Origin: JAIXWP01 sp044371755
GTDB taxonomy: Bacteria > Bacteroidota > Bacteroidia > Flavobacteriales_D > Sanyastnellaceae
Reading direction: 5' to 3'
DNA: 59,466 nt
NCBI GenBank assembly: GCA_044371755.1
Contig: JBILSZ010000005.1
Location: 1-59,466, forward strand
The translations under genes were made by a program, and so were the position numbers. Below the pieces are notes generated by a model. The model did not search any database, was not told the DNA's origin, and was given only the letters and a program-made list of their open reading frames with translations. How positions within the stretch are numbered: position 1 is the first letter of the stretch; each line of letters begins with the position of its first letter. Shown one piece after another: positions 34,867 to 43,789 of this stretch.

Positions 34867-36393
34867 TTATTTTAAAATGCAGAATTTGTAATCTTTATTT
34901 TGTGCCAAGCCCAATACGATGCTTCCATAGATCTGTTCGTTGCTGAGACCAGGCAATAGTACGCCTCCAGCTGCTTTGTGACTGACGAGATTTTTTCGAT
35001 AAGATTTTCCATATTTATCAAATGAAACCTGCCCAATTACTGCAGACCGAGAACCGTTCCAGCTATCGATACGGGCTTGTGGATTTTGCTGAAGTATTTT
35101 GAAATTGTCGGGGTGGTCGTTGAAGAAAAAAGAGATGCCTTCGGGATAAATAAAGAAATTATACCCGCATTTGTCGCGTTCTCCAGATGTATGTTGTGCC
35201 TTGGCAATGTGACCAGACCAATTTATTTTCCCATTTTCCTGAAGTTGGTGTACGATGATGTCGTCGTAATGGTGAAGGTTTTCTACGATGGTTCGGCCCG
35301 TCACTGGGTCCATATTCACACGCTCCGAAATGGTATATTGTTCGCCAATTAAAACTATCGAACCATCTGACTGAAGAATCATATGATCAAGAAAGTAGTC
35401 GGAGAGTTCTGGAAATTTTTCAAGGGTGCGGTCGGCAATGAATTGTGATAAAAATTCTTTCGGAAAGGCCATATAGGAGGCCGTTTTTAGGGCGCCACCA
35501 CCATCGGCTATCTTAAAGACAAATGTGCCCGCAACCGCGAAACTAAAGTCATTGGAGTAATAACCGCCGACAATCATTTCATTGTTTTCGTTAAGTGCTC
35601 CTTGTGCAGCCACTACTTGTTTTTCTTTGAGACTGATGTCGTATTCTTTGAGTTTATTTTCTTTGAAATTGTAATAAAAAACGAGATATCTCCCGCCCTG
35701 CGAACGCATCACTCGAACGTTATTTTTGATAGGATTTTTTCCACTCATTAAAAAAACATTCGCTGAATCGTCTACGAGGCATTGTTGCACTTGTGCTACA
35801 TCAGAGCCGTAGGGAAGGAAAAGCTCTTTGTCGTGAATGGCTTCGAAATTCGAATTGATAATTTTGAAGTGTACAGGCATATCTTCCTTACGAAAGGTGC
35901 CCGACTCGAAGTACAGTAGGATATTTTTTTTATTGGGCGAATGACTGATTTGGAGGGGGCTAACAAAGTCGCTTGCTGTGGAGAAAAGCAATTGGGGCTC
36001 TTCTATTTTTTTTCCATTTTCCCTTACTACGGCCACGAATGCTTGGAGGGCTTTATTTTTTCTATCATAGGAGCTAAAATAAATGTGGACGGTGGAATCG
36101 TTTGGGATGATGCGCTGGAGTGATAGCTTATAATCTATGTTGGCAGCAAGCGTATGGTGGTATTCATTCAGCAGTCTGCCTTGACTGTCATATTGGATCA
36201 CGTGCACTTTGGGGCGCTCATCATCAGAGGCTTCTATGAGTAAAAAGCCGTCTGACTTCGGTTGCACACAACTGGCCACGGCCATGTTTTTACCAAAACG
36301 AAAGGCTCCAGAGTAGAATATAGAATCTTGTGCTTGCACGCTAAACAAGAGCAGTGACAAGAAAAGCGTAAGAGCACAATTGGCACGCATCAT
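34867..36393 (-). CDS. Exported protein of unknown function, probably a beta-propeller
   Basis: A 508-residue protein with a signal peptide ending LFSVQAQ; the start is ATG 36393 or the adjacent ATG 36390. The sequence repeats short strand-turn-strand segments of the type found in propellers (GALNENNEMIVGGYYSNDF, MILQSDGSIVLIGEQY, IYPEGISFFFNDHP), but I do not recognise a named family. No sorting domain is evident at the C-terminus (YGSIVLGLAQNKDYKFCILK). It lies 15 bases after rseP and 24 bases before the permease gene, so it is probably part of the same transcript. Confidence 0.72.
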   Translation of the reverse strand: MMRANCALTLFLSLLLFSVQAQDSIFYSGAFRFGKNMAVASCVQPKSDGFLLIEASDDERPKVHVIQYDSQGRLLNEYHHTLAANIDYKLSLQRIIPNDSTVHIYFSSYDRKNKALQAFVAVVRENGKKIEEPQLLFSTASDFVSPLQISHSPNKKNILLYFESGTFRKEDMPVHFKIINSNFEAIHDKELFLPYGSDVAQVQQCLVDDSANVFLMSGKNPIKNNVRVMRSQGGRYLVFYYNFKENKLKEYDISLKEKQVVAAQGALNENNEMIVGGYYSNDFSFAVAGTFVFKIADGGGALKTASYMAFPKEFLSQFIADRTLEKFPELSDYFLDHMILQSDGSIVLIGEQYTISERVNMDPVTGRTIVENLHHYDDIIVHQLQENGKINWSGHIAKAQHTSGERDKCGYNFFIYPEGISFFFNDHPDNFKILQQNPQARIDSWNGSRSAVIGQVSFDKYGKSYRKNLVSHKAAGGVLLPGLSNEQIYGSIVLGLAQNKDYKFCILK

Positions 36394-36408
36394 AGGCGTA
36401 TGTGTTGA

Positions 36409-37722
36409 TTATTGACCAGTAATGGCGCGGAATATATCCATGCCATTTCCATATAGCATCAGTCCCAACAATAATACCATTCCGACCATTTGCGAATATT
36501 CAATTACTTTTTGATTCGCTGCTTTTCCTGTTATCATTTCCCAAATCAAAAACACCACGTGACCTCCGTCGAGCGCAGGGATAGGGAGAATATTCATGAA
36601 TGCAAGTATCAGTGATATCAAGGCAGTACGAGACCAGAACGCCCACCAATCCCATTCACTGGGAAATAGTTTTGCGAACGTGGCGAAGCCTCCAATTTGC
36701 TTGGCGCCAGAGGCGGAGAATAAAAATTTCAATTGACTGCTATAGTCAGTCACTGTTCCCCAAGCTTCTTTGAAACCGCCGGGAATAGCTTGTCCCCAAG
36801 TGTATTGAAGGGTATCTACATCGAGGAATGTGGCAATCGATTGTGGTTGAAATCCAATGGTTCTTTTCTCACTCACTGCCACAGGTATTCTCATGGTGCT
36901 ATCATTGCGCACTATGTGGAGCGACACCGTCTTGCCTGCATTCATAGCGATTTGACGCTGTATATCTTGAAAGTAGGGAGAAAACTTTTGATTAACTCCT
37001 ACTACGGAGTCGCCTGGTAAAAGACCAGCAAGTTCTGCATTGCTTCCGGCCATGACGGAATCTACAACGCATGGGATACGCTCGCTGAACGCTGCACGCA
37101 CGCCGTTATCCAATAGCATTTGTCCGAATTCTTCAGGCAGAGATAGATCCAATTTTTCGCCAAAGCGCTCTACTGTGACTGTTTTAATATCATCTAATAG
37201 GAGGCGTTTGTTTACTTCATTAAAGCTTGCGGGCACTTCATCATTTAGTGCGATAATTTTATCTCCATCTCTAAATCCATAATTGTACATGAGGCTATCG
37301 CAATGCACACCATAAGTGAGATGATCTGGAGGAAGCACCTGTTTGCCCCAAACTCCTAGCACCATTGCATAAATGAAAATACCGACAATCACATTTACGG
37401 TTACACCACCCACCATGATAATCAAGCGCTGCCAAGCTGGCTTGGCGCGGAATTCCCAGGGTTTGGCAGGTTGTGCCATTTGCTCTTTATCCATGCTCTC
37501 GTCGATCATCCCTGAAATCTTGACGTATCCGCCCAAGGGTAACCAGCCGATTCCATATTCGGTATCTCCGATTTTCTTTTTTATTAATGAAAAATAGGGG
37601 TCAAAAAAGAGATAAAACTTCTCGACACGTGTTTTGAAAAGCTTTGCAGGAATAAAATGCCCTCCCTCGTGAAGGATGATCAGTATAGAGAGACTCAATA
37701 AGAGTTGAAGTGCAAGAATCAT
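36409..37722 (-). CDS. rseP: RseP site-2 intramembrane zinc metalloprotease
   Basis: RseP cleaves transmembrane segments within the inner membrane, classically anti-sigma factors, and also clears signal peptides. Catalytic motifs are intact: HEGGH in the first helix (H18, E19, H22) and NILPIPALDGGHVVF near residue 390 with the metal-binding Asp. Between them lie one or two periplasmic PDZ domains (VDSVMAGSNAELAGLLPGDS). The length of 437 residues is normal. It starts 38 bases after ribE and has its own promoter box. The substrate anti-sigma factor is not in the window. Confidence 0.95.
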   Translation of the reverse strand: MILALQLLLSLSILIILHEGGHFIPAKLFKTRVEKFYLFFDPYFSLIKKKIGDTEYGIGWLPLGGYVKISGMIDESMDKEQMAQPAKPWEFRAKPAWQRLIIMVGGVTVNVIVGIFIYAMVLGVWGKQVLPPDHLTYGVHCDSLMYNYGFRDGDKIIALNDEVPASFNEVNKRLLLDDIKTVTVERFGEKLDLSLPEEFGQMLLDNGVRAAFSERIPCVVDSVMAGSNAELAGLLPGDSVVGVNQKFSPYFQDIQRQIAMNAGKTVSLHIVRNDSTMRIPVAVSEKRTIGFQPQSIATFLDVDTLQYTWGQAIPGGFKEAWGTVTDYSSQLKFLFSASGAKQIGGFATFAKLFPSEWDWWAFWSRTALISLILAFMNILPIPALDGGHVVFLIWEMITGKAANQKVIEYSQMVGMVLLLGLMLYGNGMDIFRAITGQ

Positions 37723-37741
37723 TGATTTTTATATATGATGA

Positions 37742-37749
37742 CAAAGGTA
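37742..37749 (-). promoter_or_regulatory. Bacteroidota -7 promoter box TACCTTTG
   Basis: An exact minus-strand match in the ribE-rseP gap, 19 bases before ATG 37722. A TTG at 37773-37775, 23 bases further upstream inside the end of ribE, could be the -33 element. Confidence 0.6.
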
Positions 37750-37760
37750 ATTGAAATGAA

Positions 37761-38354
37761 TTAAGCATTTTGCAATGCCATATAGCGGGCAACATATTTA
37801 CCAATAATATCAAATTCAAGATTGACTGTGTCTCCGACTTGAAGTTTGTGAAAATTGGTGTTTTCGTAGGTATAGGGTATGATGGCCACACTAAAGATGT
37901 TTCGCTCAGAACGCACAACAGTGAGGCTAACACCATTTATAGTTATACTCCCCTTAGGTACTGTGACATGCTCGTTATTGGCCGTGTATTCAAACAAGAA
38001 CTCCCAGCTACCGTCTCGATCATGGCGTTCGATGCAGCGCGCTGTGGTGTCCACATGACCTTGTACCATATGCCCATCAATACGATCACCGAGTTGAATA
38101 CATCGCTCCAAATTGACAGCGCTTCCAACTGTTAGCTCACCTAAGTTGGTTTTTTTTAAAGTTTCGTCGATGGCAGTGACGGTGTAATTGTGACCTTCTA
38201 TCTTCACAACTGTGAGACAAGCACCGTTGTGCGCTACGCTTTGGTCTATTTTCAATTCTTGGGTGAACGGACCAGAGATTTGGAAATGAACGTTGGTGCC
38301 TTCTCTTTCAATGCCCTCCACACGTCCTAAAGCTTCGATAATTCCTGAAAACAT
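37761..38354 (-). CDS. ribE: Riboflavin synthase, alpha subunit
   Basis: Riboflavin synthase dismutates two lumazine molecules to riboflavin. The protein shows the family N-terminus MFSGIIEALGRVEGI and two tandem lumazine-binding barrels. The first runs to about residue 95 and contains AHNGACLTVVKIEGHNYTV; the second begins near ERCIQLGDRIDGHMVQGHVD and contains GSITINGVSLTVV. The length of 197 residues is normal. It starts two bases after the stop of a type B T9SS protein gene, so it is probably co-transcribed with it. Other rib genes are not present. I saw no FMN riboswitch upstream. The symbol ribC is also in use for this enzyme. Confidence 0.96.
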   Translation of the reverse strand: MFSGIIEALGRVEGIEREGTNVHFQISGPFTQELKIDQSVAHNGACLTVVKIEGHNYTVTAIDETLKKTNLGELTVGSAVNLERCIQLGDRIDGHMVQGHVDTTARCIERHDRDGSWEFLFEYTANNEHVTVPKGSITINGVSLTVVRSERNIFSVAIIPYTYENTNFHKLQVGDTVNLEFDIIGKYVARYMALQNA

Positions 38355-38356
38355 GT

Positions 38357-41026
38357 TTAATTATTAGTCGGTTGTTTGCCTCCGATCAATTGAATATTTC
38401 CACTGAATGAAATAGGAGCAATTCCAGAAAGTCGGATTGTATTGACGGTGATGACGTAGTAGTAAGCGCCATCAGATAAGATCTCCCCCGTTTCGTCTGC
38501 TGTGCCTTTCCAATTGAGGTTGGGGTCTGTATTGCTATGTACGATTTGTCCGTAACGGTTGTATACTTTGAAATCAACACTCTCTACATATCGATAGGGG
38601 AATGGAACGAACTCATCATTCTTGCCATCAGAGTTGGGAGAGAACACATTTGGAAGAAAATACACGGGGCAATTATCAACGCAAAGGATATTTGAGAATG
38701 CAGACTCGTTTTGGTAAAAATTACCATCGGGCCATAGGTTCAATGAATCAAGGGCAGTGACTGCATAGCATCCAGCGATACTGAAATTGAAATCCTGATA
38801 TGGGAAGACAAATGAAGTATTTCCTTCACTGTCGATGGTGGCTATTTTTTGCAGGGAATCGCTGTTGGTGGGCGCATAGTAAATATTGTATCCCGTGACA
38901 TCGTCAGCGCAAGTATTATTAGGGTTGGTCCATGTAAGTTCTACAAAAAAACTCTCACACTCATCTGCCATGCTCAAAACAGGCGCACAAGGCGGCGTTT
39001 GGTCGTAAGGCTGATTGCAGTTTTCTTGACTCCAGTTGATAAGCGGGTCAAGGACGCCTTCTGCGAAGTAGCTTCCAATACTCTTGACTTTGTAACAATA
39101 CTCTTCGTTGTTGTTGAGTCCAGTATCGACGTAAGAACTTGTAGCGTTTGTCGCTATAAAAGTGAAATCTGATTCACCGGGGCCTTTGCGATAAATTTCA
39201 AATTCTGTGTTGATCCAAGGCACATCAAAGTTCATATTCAAGGTCATTTGATTGTCCCCCGGGATGAGTTGAAGGAATACGGATGACGCATCCCTTGATG
39301 AAACAATCAATTCATCTTGTGCATAGAATTCTACAATGTAATTGCTTTGTGCATTGAAGGTGTTGATGTTGGGATGTACAAAGCAAGTATCTCCCCAAAT
39401 CAGGAATGGAGAAGAATTGCTGGTATAAACAACTTGATCAGGAACACTTCCGTCGTTGGAGTATAACAGTCTGTATTGATAAGGGCTAGGATACACTAGC
39501 GTATCAAGCTCAGTGGGCGGCGACCAGCAGATGGTATTTTGTCCTGCAAAAAGATCGGTAAAGTCTACTGTGACATTTGTAATTACGGGACTATCCTTGC
39601 GAATGGTATCACAAAACTCTTCACTCGCGTAGCTTTCAGCGCCATCAGGCCAACACGTCACGACCATGTAGCAGTACACTCCACCAAAATTGACCGTATT
39701 GTCTACGAATGTCGTATTGTTTGCGCCCACTGTTTCACCGACATAAATGTATCCGGTGTAGGCGGGCACACCAATTTCGCAATCTTCGGGAATGAACCCA
39801 TATTCGTTGTTGCGGCGATATATTTTGTATCGCACTTGAGTTTGTTGAAATGGTGTGAGCACTCCAATGCAAGAATTGATGTCCCACGAGAGGTTCATAG
39901 TGTTGCCGACTGCCGTGGCTGATGGGTTTTCAACACGAGGTGCCACCACTCTGATCGTAGTTGTTTCGACATCGGTGAGCGGTATAAAGCCGTTGTCCGT
40001 TGCTTTGAATAGAACACTGTAAGGCTGATTGCGAATTTCTGCGCACTGTGGAGTCCACGTGAACCTTCCAATATTGGGTTGGAATGTAGCGGGATGTTCG
40101 ACACCTGATATCGGACCACCAACAGCGGATAATGTGATGGCGTTATTGTTTGGGTCGATTGCGTCAACAAAAAACTCGAGGAATTCTCCTGCACCAATAC
40201 AGTAATCCTCCAAAGGAAGAATATTGGGAGGTTGATTGCTGCAGTTCACTACCGTGATTTGCATATCGCGTATCACTCGTCCCACGAATATTCCATTTCT
40301 AAATTCATCCACTTGAATAGCGATATTGTATTCTCCGCTATACAAGGGCACGTTCCAGTTAATTTCTCCCGTTTCGGGGTCGATCACAAAGCTATCTGTA
40401 GTCTCATCTGTATAATCGGAAGGGAGCTCCCATCCGAGAAGAGGTTCGCAGTTTTCACCCATGCAGGGCACAAGGCTGAATACAAGTTGATCCCCATCAG
40501 GATCGTATGCACCCGGGTTGTGATTCCAGGGCTGATTGATGCAAGCGTCTTGAATAGGAAGGTTGAGAAGCTCTACACTATTGTTTTGTCCTGTAAGAGG
40601 GCTTATTACGATCGTAGAAGCGATGCAGAATATTTGATTGATCGAGGCTACGATATTGTTGACACCATCATTTCGATTTGGATCTTCAACAATGATTGTA
40701 AAGGTTCCTGGGCCGCTGTAGGTATGTGTGCCGACGTATTCGTTTCTTTTAATATCCACACCAACGGTTGGATCCTGAAAGGTTCGTTGAAGACTATCGA
40801 GATCGCTCTCGGGAGTTCCAGGAGCCTCATCACCCCATCTGATTTTGAGATATGGTCTATCAGCAGGAGCTGATTCTTTTGTAAAAGTGATGATCGTGAT
40901 TTCGTAAGTAAAACCAGTCACTCTCCTATATCTGATTTCGCCCGCTCTATTGTGCGTAGCCCACAATTCGTGAGAACTCATCAATAGGAGCGCGAGCATC
41001 AGAGTATATCGGAAGAGTTTCTTCAT
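38357..41026 (-). CDS. Large secreted protein with fibronectin-like modules, T9SS type B substrate
   Basis: An 889-residue protein with a signal peptide (LLLMSSHELWA) followed directly by THNRAGEIRYR, a start shared by a recognisable group of Bacteroidota type B substrates. The middle holds a cadherin/Ig-like part (PGAYDPDGDQLVFSLV) and fibronectin type III-like modules (about 370-780). The last 95 residues are a gliding-motility-associated C-terminal domain: FLPNVFSPNSDGKNDEF, DFKVYNRYGQIVHS, SGNIQLIGG. It should travel through the T9SS. Unlike the giant adhesin it has no PorP/SprF gene beside it and instead abuts ribE. Function unknown, probably surface binding. Confidence 0.88.
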   Translation of the reverse strand: MKKLFRYTLMLALLLMSSHELWATHNRAGEIRYRRVTGFTYEITIITFTKESAPADRPYLKIRWGDEAPGTPESDLDSLQRTFQDPTVGVDIKRNEYVGTHTYSGPGTFTIIVEDPNRNDGVNNIVASINQIFCIASTIVISPLTGQNNSVELLNLPIQDACINQPWNHNPGAYDPDGDQLVFSLVPCMGENCEPLLGWELPSDYTDETTDSFVIDPETGEINWNVPLYSGEYNIAIQVDEFRNGIFVGRVIRDMQITVVNCSNQPPNILPLEDYCIGAGEFLEFFVDAIDPNNNAITLSAVGGPISGVEHPATFQPNIGRFTWTPQCAEIRNQPYSVLFKATDNGFIPLTDVETTTIRVVAPRVENPSATAVGNTMNLSWDINSCIGVLTPFQQTQVRYKIYRRNNEYGFIPEDCEIGVPAYTGYIYVGETVGANNTTFVDNTVNFGGVYCYMVVTCWPDGAESYASEEFCDTIRKDSPVITNVTVDFTDLFAGQNTICWSPPTELDTLVYPSPYQYRLLYSNDGSVPDQVVYTSNSSPFLIWGDTCFVHPNINTFNAQSNYIVEFYAQDELIVSSRDASSVFLQLIPGDNQMTLNMNFDVPWINTEFEIYRKGPGESDFTFIATNATSSYVDTGLNNNEEYCYKVKSIGSYFAEGVLDPLINWSQENCNQPYDQTPPCAPVLSMADECESFFVELTWTNPNNTCADDVTGYNIYYAPTNSDSLQKIATIDSEGNTSFVFPYQDFNFSIAGCYAVTALDSLNLWPDGNFYQNESAFSNILCVDNCPVYFLPNVFSPNSDGKNDEFVPFPYRYVESVDFKVYNRYGQIVHSNTDPNLNWKGTADETGEILSDGAYYYVITVNTIRLSGIAPISFSGNIQLIGGKQPTNN

Positions 41027-41103
41027 CAGAATCGTAAAAGTAAAGCTTATCCAAGGTTGATAAAGCTAAATATACAAAAAAACCAACAATTGTCGCCTTG
41101 TGT

Positions 41104-43722
41104 TTAACGGGAAACTACTAATTTGTTGTAATAGTTAATTCCATTGGTTCCCTGCGCTTTGATAAAGTAAATACCATTGGGAAGAGCGCCAATTTGTAGT
41201 TCATTTTTCAAGAATGAGAATTCTTGCATTACAACTTGCCCTGACGCGTTGATAATGGATATTTCTTTTAATGAGTCATTCCAGCGAATCAGATCATTTG
41301 CGGGGTTGGGCGATATGTTGATTACGTTAGTATTTTCTTCCTTCACAGCGCTTAAGGTTTCTATTTGAACGCAATAGTCTTCATATTCTCCATAGTTTAT
41401 TTCCCCACATTGCGGAGGCACGCCGCCACCGAAGAAGCCGAAATAGGACATTCCCACGCGCATTCTCGTAGAACCTAGCGTTGCTGTTCCGGGGACTTCG
41501 AAAGTGCCGCTAACCGCATCAGGAGAACCGTCACCAGAGTCAAAGATTTCTTCTGAATCTTGGAATATGCCGTCACCATTAAAGTCAATCCATGCCTTGA
41601 AGTACTCATCATAAGAGGTGCCGTCAAAGCCTGGAGTTAGCGTTAAATCGTAGGTAGCACCGAGCTCAAGGGCAGTGGTAATATCTGAGAAGAATTCATA
41701 TCCATTGTTGCTTCCAGTGCTATTCGAGAGGTTGTTTACTTCCACGGATGCAATCCATTCAAGCTCGCTATCTGCGGTCACCGCGCAATAGTCAAAATCA
41801 GTACACGAGCCACATCCAAATGTGCTCAGTGCATACGAAACAGGAGGAGCCAATTCGTTTGAAGCACACACCGTATAGACTTGAATTAAATAATCGGTGC
41901 ATGGTTCTAAATTGGAAAAGCTATACACATTGCTTTCAAGTCCTTCAATGAGTTGGGTATTACCATTGGCAGTAAGTGCGATGGTGTATGATTCTGCAGC
42001 GGTCACATTGTTCCAAATTAGATTGCCAGATGTTGATGTGACATTACTAATGACCACTACATCTGGATTTACGCAGCAGCCATCGCTGAGCAATGTTTGG
42101 ATGGTCGACCAATCACTTTCTCCACCAGAACAAATTGATTGCACCTGATATTCGTACTCCGTACAGATAGAAAGGTCATTAATTGTTATTGATTCTGTTT
42201 CTATGCTATTGACTACAATCCACACTTGTTCACCAACAATGCGGTATCTGAAGTTAAAAGTTTGGGTCTCTGAAATGGAATTCCAAACGAAAGTATAGTT
42301 ATTGGTTCCTTCTATGAGTTGGGCCTCCAAATTGAATGGGCTCAAGCAAGGATTGTTGGAACAAGCCGCTAAGAGTAAATCGAGACTTGTTTTTACATTC
42401 AATCGACCACCGGTGACCGTTTCGTCAGTTAAATTGCTTACGGGGTCAACGCCGTTGAGAATATAATCGATCATCAATTCTGCACCGAGTGATGGGTCAG
42501 CGTATACCTGAGCCATAAAACTGGCGCACGGCGCGCTATACAAAAGGGCGATTGCGCCTGCCACGCAAGGAGTAGCGAAGGAGGTGCCGCTTGTGGTGTT
42601 GTAGTTGTTGTTGCCCGCCAAGAACACATCTTCTCCTGGAGCGCCTAGATCTACATGCGTTGTTCCATAGCCACTAAACGTGCGCACATCATTATTATCG
42701 GTAGCTGTTACGGAGACAAGATATTCGCTAGGACAAGCCGTGGGAAGATCACCCACCACATCAATATTGACATCATTATTGGCGGTGGCTCCGCAACTGA
42801 TAACACCGTAGGTTCCCAACGAATCATACATAGCGCACCAGATGGGTGCGTCCGCAGGCTGTCCGCCATCAATGCCCCAAGAGCTATTGGTGGCTACCAC
42901 AAAGGCGCCTTTGGCACCGTTGGTTTCATTATACATCTTTCGCATGGTGAGTGCATATGAATAACTCGCTACTACACGCGATTCAACGATGCTTCCCAGC
43001 TGAACCTGCATGATTTTTACATCCCAATTGACACCAGTAATACCGGCTGCATTATCGCCTTTGGCGCCAATCATGCTGCTCACCTGTGTTCCATGACCTC
43101 CTGTTCCGAGGTTGTCGTCGAGGTTTACTACATGCCAACCGTCATAGTCGTCTACATATCCATTCTCATCATCGTCGATGCCGTTGTTGGGAATTTCATG
43201 CTCATTAACCCAATGGTTGTCTACAATATCAGCTTGTTGCCAATTAGAGCCATTATTTTCTACAACACATACCACAATGTCATCGCCAGTGGCTGTAAGG
43301 CCGCCAGTGGTGATATCCCACGCCTCAGGCGAATCAATATCGCGGTCATTACCATTTGCATGATGCCACTGTTGACTGAAAAAAGGGTCATTGGGAATTA
43401 TTCGCTCTTCGAGTATTTTATTGGTCTGAGCCAATTTTACCTGTGGATTTTTTTTAGTTGAATAGAGCATTTCACTCATTGAAACGGCACTTTCATCAAA
43501 TCCCAAAAGCCAAGTGCGCATGGGTGCGCTCAATAGTTCTTTGACTTCCACGCGAGCAAAAACTCCGTGCTCTCTGTTCAGGTCTTGCGTGATTTTGTAA
43601 ACATCACCTTTCTCTTGTGTCATGACGATGATTTCGCCAGGTACATAAGGGAGAGTTTGAGCCTGCGTGCTGCTGAAAATCATTAACGCAGCGAAAAAAG
43701 TAATGGTAAATTTCATAATCAT
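41104..43722 (-). CDS. Subtilisin-like S8 peptidase homologue with fibronectin and GEVED domains, T9SS type A
   Basis: An 872-residue protein with a signal peptide (MIMKFTITFFAALMIFSSTQ, then AQ) and a pro-region to about residue 110. The S8 domain has the catalytic His (H210, GGHGTQVSSMIGA), oxyanion Asn (N279) and Ser (S381, TSGTSFATPCVAG). The catalytic Asp position, normally VxVIDTG, reads VCVVENNGS with Glu at residue 155. Two fibronectin type III modules follow (about 465-640), then a GEVED domain (FKAWIDFNGDGIFQDSEEIF, YGEYEDYCVQI) and a type A sorting domain (ISPNPANDLIRW ... GALPNGIYFIKAQ). It may be a working protease using Glu or an inactive surface binder. The start at 43722 or 43716 is ambiguous. 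Confidence 0.9.
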   Translation of the reverse strand: MIMKFTITFFAALMIFSSTQAQTLPYVPGEIIVMTQEKGDVYKITQDLNREHGVFARVEVKELLSAPMRTWLLGFDESAVSMSEMLYSTKKNPQVKLAQTNKILEERIIPNDPFFSQQWHHANGNDRDIDSPEAWDITTGGLTATGDDIVVCVVENNGSNWQQADIVDNHWVNEHEIPNNGIDDDENGYVDDYDGWHVVNLDDNLGTGGHGTQVSSMIGAKGDNAAGITGVNWDVKIMQVQLGSIVESRVVASYSYALTMRKMYNETNGAKGAFVVATNSSWGIDGGQPADAPIWCAMYDSLGTYGVISCGATANNDVNIDVVGDLPTACPSEYLVSVTATDNNDVRTFSGYGTTHVDLGAPGEDVFLAGNNNYNTTSGTSFATPCVAGAIALLYSAPCASFMAQVYADPSLGAELMIDYILNGVDPVSNLTDETVTGGRLNVKTSLDLLLAACSNNPCLSPFNLEAQLIEGTNNYTFVWNSISETQTFNFRYRIVGEQVWIVVNSIETESITINDLSICTEYEYQVQSICSGGESDWSTIQTLLSDGCCVNPDVVVISNVTSTSGNLIWNNVTAAESYTIALTANGNTQLIEGLESNVYSFSNLEPCTDYLIQVYTVCASNELAPPVSYALSTFGCGSCTDFDYCAVTADSELEWIASVEVNNLSNSTGSNNGYEFFSDITTALELGATYDLTLTPGFDGTSYDEYFKAWIDFNGDGIFQDSEEIFDSGDGSPDAVSGTFEVPGTATLGSTRMRVGMSYFGFFGGGVPPQCGEINYGEYEDYCVQIETLSAVKEENTNVINISPNPANDLIRWNDSLKEISIINASGQVVMQEFSFLKNELQIGALPNGIYFIKAQGTNGINYYNKLVVSR

Positions 43723-43739
43723 AGTAAAGCGGTTACAAA

Positions 43740-43747
43740 CAAAAGTA
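43740..43747 (-). promoter_or_regulatory. Bacteroidota -7 promoter box TACTTTTG
   Basis: An exact minus-strand match 17 bases before ATG 43722 of the S8 peptidase gene. It lies within the T-rich tail of the terminator candidate for the upstream murF-alr gene. Confidence 0.5.
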
Positions 43748-43778
43748 AAAAATCACTACCATATCCCGTTTATATGGT
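43745..43778 (-). terminator. Terminator candidate after murF-alr
   Basis: On the minus strand accatat and atatggt form a 7-bp stem with a 7-base loop, 12 bases after the murF-alr stop (43790). It is followed by agtg and then a T-rich run. The stem is AT-rich, so termination may be weak. Confidence 0.5.
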
Positions 43779-43789
43779 ATTCATATATA

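Noticed and set aside
38355..38360. FMN riboswitch or other leader upstream of ribE
   Set aside because: Only two bases separate ribE from the preceding stop, and no RFN-like motif was seen in the end of that gene.
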